64,000 nt of DNA from positions 32,533-96,532 of the forward strand of contig JAPZRK010000039.1 in NCBI GenBank assembly GCA_027531445.1, in the 5' to 3' direction. Under the pieces are notes generated by a model. It did not search any database, was not told the origin of the DNA, and was given only the letters and a program-made list of their open reading frames with translations. Positions 56,815 to 64,000 of this stretch are shown here, piece by piece. A program made the translations under genes and the position numbers. The stretch is from Leptospira sp. Lineage in GTDB: Bacteria; Spirochaetota; Leptospiria; Leptospirales; Leptospiraceae. The stretch's first letter is position 1, and every line of letters starts with the position of its first letter.

Positions 56815-57333
56815 CTACTTTCTGCCTTCGCGAATTTTTTTCGCGAATTCTTTTGCATTTTCGATGCGAAGGCGACCTTCATGGAATCTTCTTTTTTCAG
56901 TTTCAGTTTCAAGTAATAGTTCTGGCACAGCACAAGGCTTTTTGTTTTGATCTAGTGCGACAAAGGACAGATATGCGGTTGTTGCACGAACACTTTCGCC
57001 AGTATATGGATTTTCTCGATTGACTTGGACTCCAACTTCCATTGATGTCCGGCCGACGTAGTTGACCATAGCTAATAGGTGTACGTGGTCACCGATTTGG
57101 ATTGGTGAAATAAAATTAATGCGATCAATACTTACAGTTACGGATTCGCAACCAGAATGGCGTTGTGCCGCCATAGCTGCTATCAAGTCGATCCATGACA
57201 TGATGGCACCACCAAACGCTGTCCCATAATGATTCGCATTATCAGGCAAGACAATATGACGAGTTTCTACGGCAGATTCTCTTGGCGATCTGGGTTTGAG
57301 CTTTTCTGGCATGTCGAATTTTATCCTTTTCAT
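56815..57333 (-). CDS. Acyl-CoA thioesterase (hotdog fold)
   Basis: The 172-residue protein has the hotdog-fold thioesterase core: LPDNANHYGTAFGGAIMSWID with the family Asn/Asp and the central helix, then ITFISPI-like (RINFISPIQIGDHV) and AYLSFVALD. It resembles YciA/Acot-type acyl-CoA hydrolases. The precise chain-length preference is unknown. A second in-frame ATG seven codons in (57312) is an alternative start. It lies 17 bases upstream of the hybrid kinase gene. Confidence 0.88.
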   Translation of the reverse strand: MKRIKFDMPEKLKPRSPRESAVETRHIVLPDNANHYGTAFGGAIMSWIDLIAAMAAQRHSGCESVTVSIDRINFISPIQIGDHVHLLAMVNYVGRTSMEVGVQVNRENPYTGESVRATTAYLSFVALDQNKKPCAVPELLLETETEKRRFHEGRLRIENAKEFAKKIREGRK

Positions 57334-57476
57334 TCAGCTTGATGAACGATTCATTTTCGTAAACCATTCTATCCAAATTGGATTGAATATAAAGTCAGAT
57401 TCATACTAAAACAATTAAAGCGACATAATTCAAACCACGTTGTTTGTCAAATCCAAATCATTTTCCCGTTTCTACC

Positions 57477-57482
57477 TTGACT
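57477..57482 (+). promoter_or_regulatory. Possible -35 box upstream of rpmH
   Basis: TTGACT, close to consensus. No convincing -10 follows at 17 bases; an AT-rich TATATATAAA stretch near 57535 is another possible promoter element. The assignment is weak. Confidence 0.3.
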
Positions 57483-57499
57483 TCCAAGGGCGTACGAAA

Positions 57500-57524
57500 A
57501 GTCTTTTCAAAAGACTCTTTTTTT
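57500..57524 (+). terminator. Hairpin with T run in the rpmH leader
   Basis: AGTCTTTT and AAAAGACT (57500-57507 and 57509-57516) make a self-complementary stretch, followed on the plus strand by seven T residues ending at 57524. It is shaped like an intrinsic terminator 32 bases before rpmH, with no plus-strand gene for 2.6 kb upstream. It may be an attenuator, or the end of an unrecognised small RNA. Confidence 0.5.
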
Positions 57525-57555
57525 ACCGCGATCATATATATAAATTAGGTGTTTC

Positions 57556-57717
57556 ATGAAACGTACATACCAACCAAGCAATGTAAAACGCATTCGAACT
57601 CACGGCTTTAGAACCAGAATGGCAAGTCCTGGCGGCAGAAATGTGATCAACAATCGCAGAAAAAAAGGCCGACACAAATTGACAGTTTCCGACGAAAAAA
57701 TCGGGAGAAAGTTCTAA
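57556..57717 (+). CDS. rpmH: 50S ribosomal protein L34
   Basis: The 53-residue protein starts [18 protein letters not shown] and has [20 protein letters not shown], the full L34 pattern with a slightly longer acidic-basic tail ([13 protein letters not shown]). AGGTG upstream supports the ATG. It is the first gene of the conserved rpmH-rnpA-yidD-yidC-jag-mnmE cluster. Its TAA stop is in the same frame as rnpA, which follows directly. Confidence 0.98.
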   Translation: MKRTYQPSNVKRIRTHGFRTRMASPGGRNVINNRRKKGRHKLTVSDEKIGRKF

Positions 57718-58047
57718 GAGGAGCTTCCTTCGGAGACTCTTTGCGATCAATCGAGGATCAAAGAACTCTTTCGTAACGCGCGAAAGGCAGGAAATAAACC
57801 ATTACTCATCCTCTTTCGCAAGAATGGAGAAGATGCTTCCTGCTTTTTATTTTGTCCAGATAAGTCCCATAAGCGATCTGTTGACCGGAATAAAACGAAA
57901 CGGCTCCTGAGAGAACTTGTCAGAAGTCATTTGCCGCTCCTTCCGAACGGATATGACATAGCCATATTGGCGCACCTTGATTTTTCACAAATAGTCCCTG
58001 AAGAGAGAAGAAACATGTTTTTATCTCTCTTTTCAAAAACCCCATGA
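57718..58047 (+). CDS. rnpA: Ribonuclease P protein component, start codon not found
   Basis: The frame from 57718 to the stop at 58045-58047 encodes about 109 residues: [20 protein letters not shown] at the start and the RNA-binding motif [16 protein letters not shown] (the usual RNR..KR..RE helix) in the middle. Position between rpmH and yidD fits RnpA, and the stop overlaps the yidD ATG (ATGA). The frame is closed by the rpmH stop just upstream, and contains no ATG, GTG or TTG before the conserved region. The coordinates give the open frame, not a proven start. Possible explanations are a rare start codon (ATC at 57757), an indel, or a shift from TTG at 57741 (GGAG five bases upstream, but a different frame). 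Confidence 0.8.
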   Translation, partial: EELPSETLCDQSRIKELFRNARKAGNKPLLILFRKNGEDASCFLFCPDKSHKRSVDRNKTKRLLRELVRSHLPLLPNGYDIAILAHLDFSQIVPEERRNMFLSLFSKTP

Positions 58048-58271
58048 ACCGAGTCGTACTCCTACTCATCTATTTTTATAAGAAGTTAATTTCACCGATG
58101 CTTCCGCCGGCTTGTCGATTTTCTCCAACTTGTTCTGAATATGCCGCAGAAGCATTTCGTTCCTATCCGTTTTTCTCAGCTTTTAAACTCAGTGCGCAAA
58201 GGATTTCGCGCTGTCACCCATTTCATGAAGGTGGACTTGATCCACTCCCCAAACCCAACACAAAGAGTTAA
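58044..58271 (+). CDS. yidD: Membrane protein insertion efficiency factor YidD
   Basis: The 75-residue protein has the family markers [30 protein letters not shown] and [15 protein letters not shown]. YidD assists insertion of inner-membrane proteins together with YidC, the next gene. Its start overlaps the rnpA stop by four bases. Confidence 0.96.
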   Translation: MNRVVLLLIYFYKKLISPMLPPACRFSPTCSEYAAEAFRSYPFFSAFKLSAQRISRCHPFHEGGLDPLPKPNTKS

Positions 58272-58274
58272 CAT

Positions 58275-60254
58275 ATGCAAGACGACACATCCAATCGACA
58301 AGGTAGATTATTTTTAGCACTTTTTATTAGTTTAGCGATTTGGATGGGAATCAATTATTTATTCCCACCTCCGAAACCTCCAGAATCTAAAAAGCCAGTG
58401 GTGACCGTTGACCCAGCTAAAGATTCTGATAAAACCTCTGAAGCTAAACCGACAAAGATCACACCTGTAGAACAAGATACAAACAAGATCGATAAAATCT
58501 TATCTACAGTGAAGAAAGAAGACATCAAAACTTTCTCTCTGAAAACAGATTCATTTCTTATTAAATTTTCTAGTCTTGGTGGTCGCATAACTGAATACTA
58601 TATAAGAAATCACAAAGAACCTGACGGAAGTGAATTTATTATAGCGAAAGACCCAAAGTTCAAGATCAACTTTGAAGGCACAGAAGAGTATGCAGTAGAA
58701 CTCTCTCGATTTGAAGGCTTTGACTTTAACCTTATCAACGACAAAGATACAATACCTTATTCACCTTACAATAATGTGAACTTTGCATCAGCTTATGATG
58801 AAAAGACAAAGACTATCATTTTTGAGGCTCCTTCTTTAGATGGGAAGTATATCATCCAGAAAACCTTCCAATTTTTTCCTTCTGAAAACTATTTTAAATT
58901 TTATCTAAAATTAAAAAACATTAGCAAAGAGACGGTTACAATCGCCTCTACAAATTCAGAAGTTTACCTTCGCTCTTTCGGTTCCTTAGGGCCACTTTTA
59001 AAGAATCGAGAAGACTTCAATGATAGAGATGTTCAGCATTACTTTCGTTATTACTATTTAGATGGATCATTTAAGGATCATGTCGACAGCGCATCTGCTC
59101 AGGGCTTTTTGGATAATGTTGGTTCTTGGTTTAGCGGTCCTACACCTGGAAAAGATGAAAGATTTGAAATCAAAAAGGGAATCAACGAGAAAGTAGACTT
59201 TGTCGGGACGGGAAGTCGTTACTTTATTGGTGTATTAGATCCGATCAAAGATCAACCCAATGGCGTAGTTCTAGACAATCGCAAAGGTAATGAAACAGGA
59301 GTTCTTATCTCTTATGATAATTGGAAACTTGCTCCTGGTGAAGAAATTAAATTAGATTATGCTGCATATGTCGGCTTACGCGAACTAGATGGAACAGCAT
59401 TTAGAGATAGTCAATTTGATCCAAAGATCACACCTACATCTACTTTTGCTGGATTGAGTGAGTCGTTGGATAAATCCTTCAACCAAGGTATTACAACACC
59501 ATTAAGAAATGGTATTGTTTGGTTTTTGAAAAAGATCTATTTAATCATTCCTAATTATGGTTGGGCAATTGTAATTTTTGCAATTTTATTTAAACTCGCT
59601 TTCTATCCGCTTAACAAAAAGCAAGCGGAATCGATGAAAAAAATGCAGGAACTTTCTCCGCAAATCAAAGCGATCAATGAAAAATACGCAGACGATCCGA
59701 AAACAAAACAAGAAAAAACGATAGAACTATACAAAAAGAATGGCACAAATCCTATGTCGGGTTGTTTACCAATGATAGTTCAGATACCTATCTTTATTGC
59801 TTTGTATACTGCTTTTTCTGATACCGCAGATCTTTGGAATTCACCGTTCCTATGGATCAAAGATTTATCCGAACCAGATACTGTATTCATCACACCTAAA
59901 CTTGCAATCATTGGTGTTTTAACGATCAATATACTACCACTCATAATGGTAGGAACACAAATCATTCAATCTCGAATGACCACTGTGTCGACCGATCCAA
60001 ACCAAAAAATGATGATGTATATGATGCCGTTTATCATGTTATACTTCTTTTGGTCTATGCCAGCAGGTGTAACTATGTATTGGACGATGCAAAATATTTT
60101 GTCTATCGCTCAACAAGCATACACTAATAAGTTTGGAAAGTCGGAAGAAAAAAAATTAGCGGCGAATAACGCAAATGCTACTGGGAATAAACCACAACCC
60201 ACTAACAATGCACAGAAGGGTTTCCGCACTAACCCAAAAAAGAAAAAGAAATAA
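58275..60254 (+). CDS. yidC: Membrane protein insertase YidC
   Basis: The 659-residue protein is of the Gram-negative type: an N-terminal helix ([19 protein letters not shown]), a large periplasmic beta domain (about 55-410), then the conserved core of about five helices with [61 protein letters not shown] and the C-terminal basic tail (PKKKKK). The tail binds ribosomes. It inserts membrane proteins with or without SecYEG. The gene follows yidD by three bases. Confidence 0.97.
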   Translation: MQDDTSNRQGRLFLALFISLAIWMGINYLFPPPKPPESKKPVVTVDPAKDSDKTSEAKPTKITPVEQDTNKIDKILSTVKKEDIKTFSLKTDSFLIKFSSLGGRITEYYIRNHKEPDGSEFIIAKDPKFKINFEGTEEYAVELSRFEGFDFNLINDKDTIPYSPYNNVNFASAYDEKTKTIIFEAPSLDGKYIIQKTFQFFPSENYFKFYLKLKNISKETVTIASTNSEVYLRSFGSLGPLLKNREDFNDRDVQHYFRYYYLDGSFKDHVDSASAQGFLDNVGSWFSGPTPGKDERFEIKKGINEKVDFVGTGSRYFIGVLDPIKDQPNGVVLDNRKGNETGVLISYDNWKLAPGEEIKLDYAAYVGLRELDGTAFRDSQFDPKITPTSTFAGLSESLDKSFNQGITTPLRNGIVWFLKKIYLIIPNYGWAIVIFAILFKLAFYPLNKKQAESMKKMQELSPQIKAINEKYADDPKTKQEKTIELYKKNGTNPMSGCLPMIVQIPIFIALYTAFSDTADLWNSPFLWIKDLSEPDTVFITPKLAIIGVLTINILPLIMVGTQIIQSRMTTVSTDPNQKMMMYMMPFIMLYFFWSMPAGVTMYWTMQNILSIAQQAYTNKFGKSEEKKLAANNANATGNKPQPTNNAQKGFRTNPKKKKK

Positions 60255-60278
60255 TTTTTATCGAATAAGGAAGAAAAA

Positions 60279-61001
60279 ATGAATAATTATATATTTGAAG
60301 CAGAAGGAAAAAGCAAATCAGAAGCTGAAGATTATACATTGGAAACTTTACGTTTACAATCAGGAGATTTAAAATTTGAGGTTGTCGATTCAGGAAAATC
60401 AGGCTTTTTAGGTATTACACAAAAAAAACCTGCCGTAGTACGTGCGTTCGTTGCCAACAAGGACATTCCTTCAGAAAAAATCATACACGGTGTTATCATT
60501 ACCATCCTTCGAAAAATGGGAATTCCAGCCGAAGTGGTCGGGATGGGTGATGTGGATGGAAAAATCTATGTCGAACTTACAAGTAAAGAATCAGGACTAA
60601 TCATCGGGAAAAGAGGCGGTACTCTAGATTCATTGCAATTTTTACTCAATTTGATGGTTGATCCTCGAATTAGACACAATCGTAAAATCGTGCTCGATAT
60701 AGAGTCGTATCGCGATAAACGAGAACTATCACTCATTCGATTGGCGAAATCTATTGCGGCTTCCGTAATCAAAACTGGAAGATCAAAATTACTCGATCCG
60801 ATGAATCCTTTTGAAAGAAGAATCGTTCACATGGCGATCCAAGAGGACGACCGTGTATTTACAAGATCCGAAGGCAATGGTACATTTAAACGTGTTAGAG
60901 TAATCTCAGCGAAAGATAGACACAAATACAAGGATGTCGAGGATCCTTCTAGAAAAGGTCTTCCTGTGGAAGACTTTGCTGACGAAAGTGAACTTGATTG
61001 A
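60279..61001 (+). CDS. jag: RNA-binding protein Jag/KhpB
   Basis: The 240-residue protein has the Jag-N domain ([19 protein letters not shown]... [14 protein letters not shown]), a KH domain ([20 protein letters not shown]) and an R3H domain ([25 protein letters not shown]). It binds RNA and affects cell elongation and division in other bacteria. It always sits after yidC in this cluster. mnmE overlaps its 3' end. Confidence 0.95.
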   Translation: MNNYIFEAEGKSKSEAEDYTLETLRLQSGDLKFEVVDSGKSGFLGITQKKPAVVRAFVANKDIPSEKIIHGVIITILRKMGIPAEVVGMGDVDGKIYVELTSKESGLIIGKRGGTLDSLQFLLNLMVDPRIRHNRKIVLDIESYRDKRELSLIRLAKSIAASVIKTGRSKLLDPMNPFERRIVHMAIQEDDRVFTRSEGNGTFKRVRVISAKDRHKYKDVEDPSRKGLPVEDFADESELD

Positions 61002-62379
61002 TACCATAGCCGCACTTTCAACAGCTCATGGTCCCGGAGCGATTGGTATCCTCCGGGTTTCAGGTAGCAACACTCTCTCCATTGCCACAAGCCTACTCTA
61101 CAAAAATAATTCTCCGCTTACAAAAGACTTCATTTTAAATAATACTCGTTCTGCGATTTTTTGTGATTTTTATGTAGAGGATAAGGCATTCGATCAAATA
61201 GTTTTTTCGTTTTTCAAATCTCCTCATTCTTATACTGGCGAAGATTTAGCAGAGTTCCATTTTCATGGGAATCCAATACTATTAAAAAAAGCACTTCAGA
61301 CTATTTTATCTGTAGGAGCTCGGCCGGCCCTGCAAGGCGAGTTTACAAAACGATCTTATATCAATGGTAAATGTACGTTAACTCAAGCAGAGGCGATAGG
61401 AAGATTGATCGAATCTCGTTCTAGATATGAGCTTGAACTTGCTCAAAAAAATGTTTTTGGACAAATTACACAACTTGCATCAAAAATCCGAAGCGATCTA
61501 CTATCGTTAAAAGCAGAATGCGAAGCCGAGATTGATTTTTCAACTGAAGATCTAACATTCGAAAGCTTAGAAGAACGCAAAACAAGGATGATCGAATTAA
61601 ACAATCTTTGTCAAAAATTATTACGTGATTCAAAACGAGCCGAATCCTTAATAATGAAGTCGACTGTTGTTTTGTTTGGTGCTCCTAACACGGGTAAATC
61701 AAGTTTGATGAATCTCCTCATTGGAAAAGACCGATCGATTATTAGCGATGTTCCCGGGACAACTAGAGATTATATTGCGGAAGAAATTTCACTCGACGGG
61801 ATTCCTATCCGTCTTGTTGACACAGCAGGAATTCGAGAAACTCAAGATAAAATCGAAAAAATGGGTATAGAGAGAAGCGAAAGGGAAGCCGATGCGGCCA
61901 ATGTTCGATTGATCTTAATTGATACATCTCAAGAATTTAGCAAATCTGATTTTTTGAATGAATTCGGTTCGCGTCTTTATGGTTCTATACTTGTCGCAAA
62001 CAAAGTTGATATTGCACATAAGTCATGGAATCGAACCATATTAGCTTCGTTAAAGACTGACTTTCAATCTGAGTTGGTTGAAGTTTCCTGTAAATCACAC
62101 TTCGGTTTGGCAGAGCTATTATTATTGCTGAAACAAAAATTGAGTGATTCAGATCAAGGAGATGATCTGGTTTTGTTAGAAGAGAGACAGACCTATCATA
62201 TAGAAGCAATACACAGACACCTTTCGACAGCCATTTTGTTACTTGAAACTCAAACCCCTGCAGAAATCTACATTCAAGAGATAAATTACGCACTTCACGA
62301 AATTGGTGAAGTAAACGGACATATTGACAATGAGGAAGTATTAGGTAGAATTTTTAGCAAATTTTGCGTTGGAAAATAA
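60988..62379 (+). CDS. mnmE: tRNA modification GTPase MnmE
   Basis: From the GTG at 60988 (463 residues) the protein begins [20 protein letters not shown], which matches the normal MnmE start; a longer frame from 60934 adds 18 unrelated residues. The N-terminal tetrahydrofolate-binding domain is followed by helices, then the G domain ([33 protein letters not shown]) and the C-terminal Cys motif FCVGK. With MnmG it forms the 5-carboxymethylaminomethyl modification on wobble uridines. The start overlaps jag by 14 bases. Confidence 0.97.
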   Translation: MNLIDTIAALSTAHGPGAIGILRVSGSNTLSIATSLLYKNNSPLTKDFILNNTRSAIFCDFYVEDKAFDQIVFSFFKSPHSYTGEDLAEFHFHGNPILLKKALQTILSVGARPALQGEFTKRSYINGKCTLTQAEAIGRLIESRSRYELELAQKNVFGQITQLASKIRSDLLSLKAECEAEIDFSTEDLTFESLEERKTRMIELNNLCQKLLRDSKRAESLIMKSTVVLFGAPNTGKSSLMNLLIGKDRSIISDVPGTTRDYIAEEISLDGIPIRLVDTAGIRETQDKIEKMGIERSEREADAANVRLILIDTSQEFSKSDFLNEFGSRLYGSILVANKVDIAHKSWNRTILASLKTDFQSELVEVSCKSHFGLAELLLLLKQKLSDSDQGDDLVLLEERQTYHIEAIHRHLSTAILLLETQTPAEIYIQEINYALHEIGEVNGHIDNEEVLGRIFSKFCVGK

Positions 62380-62461
62380 TCAGTTTTATTTACAAATTTT
62401 CTATTGTCGAAACAAACAAGATTTCCTAACCTGTGACCACAATCATTTTGAGGTAAGACAA

Positions 62462-62698
62462 ATGAAAAAACTATTAGCAATCCTTGCGATTTTCTCTTTT
62501 ACTACGTTTGGCGTATTCGCACAAACAGAAGGCATGGCAGACGAAGAACCAACCATGCAAAACGAAGAAAAAGAAACCGTAAAACCTGAAAAAGAAAAAA
62601 AAGGTAAAAAAGAGAAAGTAACGAAAGAAGACGGTTCGAAAGACAAGAAAGGCAAAAAATCAAAAAAGGCAAAAAAAGCTAAGAAGAAAAAGAAGTAG
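62462..62698 (+). CDS. Small exported Lys-rich protein
   Basis: From the ATG at 62462 (GAGG eight bases upstream) the 78-residue product has a signal peptide (KLLAILAIFSFTTFGVFA) and a mature part of Glu/Lys-rich sequence that ends in an almost pure Lys/Ala tail. A frame from 62369 adds unrelated residues. No family is recognised. Lys-rich exported tails like this may bind acidic envelope polymers. It ends in a strong terminator. Confidence 0.75.
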   Translation: MKKLLAILAIFSFTTFGVFAQTEGMADEEPTMQNEEKETVKPEKEKKGKKEKVTKEDGSKDKKGKKSKKAKKAKKKKK

Positions 62699-62731
62699 TC
62701 TGATATAACATTCATATCACACAAGATCTTT

Positions 62732-62760
62732 AAAAAACCCCAGTAATTCTGGGGTTTTTT
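62732..62760. terminator. Bidirectional rho-independent terminator
   Basis: CCCCAG (62738-62743) and CTGGGG (62749-62754) form a GC-rich stem flanked by A6 and T6, giving T runs on both strands. It separates the Lys-rich protein gene from the convergent ankyrin gene. Confidence 0.9.
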
Positions 62761-62763
62761 GTT

Positions 62764-63684
62764 TTAGAGCAAGTAATCGATTAGTTTTGCCTGAGCAATC
62801 TCAGCAGGCAGTAAGGCCTTTTCAGATTTTAAAAATTGAAGATAAGGCAACAATCTCTCCTTTTCCGTTTCAAAATTGATATCCTTTAATCTTTTATACA
62901 ACTCCTTCTTCCAAAGTTTAGATGCGTGTGTCAGCTTTTCTCGATCCATAAGTCTCGTGATACTTTCTGAATTCTCTCCATAAATTAAAATATCACACCC
63001 AGCATCCAGTAGTACGGAAATGGTCTCGATACAATCATTGGCAACAGCAAGAAACAGTGCCGTGTTTCCCTGATCATCCTTTTCTTCCAATGGAAGTCCG
63101 ACGCCAATTAGGTATTCAACTTCTTCACTTAAGTTTTGTTCAGCGGCAATGTGGAGTGCATTACGTCCATATTTATCTTTTTGATTCATTAGTGATGGAT
63201 TAGAATCTAAAAATTTCGAGATGAATCCTACATTTCCAGAAGAAAAGGCCATAAGAAAAATTGTGAGACCTTCCTCGTTTCGAAGCTCCCAAAAATCAGG
63301 TTTAATTAATGATTCTATATTTTCCCAGAGAATATCGTCTCCATATTGAAGTGCGATGTGAAAAATAGTATTCCCTTCACTGTCTCTTGACAATATATTC
63401 TCCGATTCTGACCAATACTGTTTGTTTTTTAAGAGAGCCTCGATGAACTTTGATTTGTTTTGTGAAATCAATTCAAAAAAAACCGATCCACCATTTCTAT
63501 GTGGAAAAAACGGATCTGCCCCTTTTTGCAAGGCACATTCAAAAAGATCAATATGATCCATTTTTACTATCCACGAAAGTGGTGTAGTACCATAAGAATC
63601 TAATTCGTTCGGATTGTTTCCAGCTAATAAGTGAGATTCCCAATCAGATACATTTCCTGATTTAGCAATATCGAAAAAACTCAT
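62764..63684 (-). CDS. Ankyrin-repeat protein
   Basis: The 306-residue protein has about six ankyrin repeats, the clearest being [41 protein letters not shown] and [21 protein letters not shown]. No signal peptide is seen. It overlaps the GMC oxidoreductase gene by four bases (ATGA), so the two are translationally coupled. Ankyrin proteins beside redox enzymes (for example AnkB with a catalase) can assist or stabilise the enzyme; this link is inferred. Confidence 0.88.
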   Translation of the reverse strand: MSFFDIAKSGNVSDWESHLLAGNNPNELDSYGTTPLSWIVKMDHIDLFECALQKGADPFFPHRNGGSVFFELISQNKSKFIEALLKNKQYWSESENILSRDSEGNTIFHIALQYGDDILWENIESLIKPDFWELRNEEGLTIFLMAFSSGNVGFISKFLDSNPSLMNQKDKYGRNALHIAAEQNLSEEVEYLIGVGLPLEEKDDQGNTALFLAVANDCIETISVLLDAGCDILIYGENSESITRLMDREKLTHASKLWKKELYKRLKDINFETEKERLLPYLQFLKSEKALLPAEIAQAKLIDYLL

Positions 63685-64000
63685 TTAGTTAGCTTCTTAG
63701 CCATCTTCTTGGAAGCGATTGATTTTTTTCGTGAGGGAGTAGCAATCAATAGAGGTTGCGATTCCATAATCTTATCAAATCCACGTTTCGTTTCAAACTT
63801 AAAGTATTTAACATTTGCTAAGGAGTCTTTCTTTGGTATTTTACTCATCGCTCTTTCTGATAAAGCGGTTATCGTCAAACTAGGATTTACTCCTAGATTT
63901 ACAGTTAGCATCGAGGCATCACAAACATATAGATTCTCATAACCAAAAACATGATTATCGAGATCGATCACACCTTTGTCTGGAGTTTCACCTACAATAC
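63681..64000 (-). CDS. GMC-family oxidoreductase, C-terminal part
   Basis: Only the last 105 or so residues are in the window; the frame is open to the edge, so the gene starts beyond 64000. The sequence [20 protein letters not shown] and [20 protein letters not shown] match the C-terminus of GMC flavoprotein oxidoreductases (choline dehydrogenase and cholesterol oxidase group), where the last part closes over FAD. The usual second catalytic Asn is probably the one in VNPSLT. It ends in a Lys-rich tail. Substrate unknown. Confidence 0.85.
   Translation of the reverse strand, partial: IVGETPDKGVIDLDNHVFGYENLYVCDASMLTVNLGVNPSLTITALSERAMSKIPKKDSLANVKYFKFETKRGFDKIMESQPLLIATPSRKKSIASKKMAKKLTK

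Noticed and set aside
57334..57555. Chromosomal origin next to rpmH
   Set aside because: rpmH often lies beside dnaA, but no dnaA gene or DnaA-box cluster is visible here, so an origin is not claimed.

Overview
The window looks like chromosomal DNA of a spirochaete of the genus Leptospira or a close relative, quite possibly a free-living (saprophytic) one. The reasons are moderate-to-low GC, an LPS-making gene (lpxD), many short-lipobox lipoproteins, a DUF1574-type SGNH protein beside an MBOAT acyltransferase, a GMC-family oxidoreductase, and a very high density of hybrid histidine kinases, SpoIIE phosphatases and GGDEF/EAL proteins. The genus is inferred from gene content and protein style; no rRNA or tRNA gene is present to confirm it. 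No mobile element, prophage, CRISPR array or integron was seen. No gap between genes exceeds 300 bases; the longest (about 275 bases before the RRM gene and about 220 bases before rpmH) are described as leaders.

Layout. 1-5.3 kb: two large beta-rich surface/secreted repeat proteins that converge and overlap at their stops. 5.4-7.1 kb: a membrane hybrid histidine kinase. 7.2-10.8 kb: a small exported protein, then a membrane-lipid desaturation module (fatty acid desaturase plus its flavin/2Fe-2S reductase) facing a FabR/DesT-type TetR regulator, with two matching operator-like palindromes in the shared promoter region. 10.8-15.8 kb: lpxD, a DUF5655 protein, a MATE exporter, a cold-shock-like RRM protein, a Gly-rich exported protein, a PTPS-III-like folate enzyme and a DUF1858 protein. 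16-18.8 kb: a crotonase coupled to a long-chain acyl-CoA synthetase. 19.2-21.2 kb: a membrane-anchored MutS-like ATPase. 21.2-30.4 kb (minus): an AsmA-like protein, a Yej-type peptide ABC importer (two ATPases, two permeases), an AttH/CrtC-like protein and a SpoIIE phosphatase with TPRs.

30.5-35.8 kb: ispF, nadA, several lipoproteins, and an LpoB-like plus COG3014-like lipoprotein pair. 35.8-39.0 kb (minus): the division cluster ftsQ-ftsA-ftsZ. 39.1-41.6 kb: a second copy of the small exported family, a 57-residue basic protein missed by simple ORF calling, and an exported caspase-like protease. 41.6-44.5 kb: MBOAT plus DUF1574 polysaccharide-acylation pair. 44.5-54.8 kb (plus): a long co-directional run recQ, pyrC, a PAS-GGDEF-EAL protein, pheT, a 7TMR-DISM/SpoIIE protein and a gamma-carbonic anhydrase-like protein. 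54.8-57.3 kb (minus): a PAS hybrid kinase and an acyl-CoA thioesterase. 57.5-62.4 kb (plus): the conserved rpmH-rnpA-yidD-yidC-jag-mnmE cluster without dnaA next to it. 62.4-64 kb: a Lys-rich exported protein, then an ankyrin protein coupled to the 3' end of a GMC oxidoreductase that runs off the window.

Most of the window is ordinary housekeeping and signalling. The points most worth a second look are: rnpA has no ATG, GTG or TTG start in frame; the DesT-like operator pair; the ExxHGH motif that makes the QueD-like protein a candidate replacement for dihydroneopterin aldolase; a 14-bp inverted repeat that reaches the ribosome binding site of the acyl-CoA synthetase; and the paired small exported paralogues. 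I did not find a convincing new defence or mobile system.
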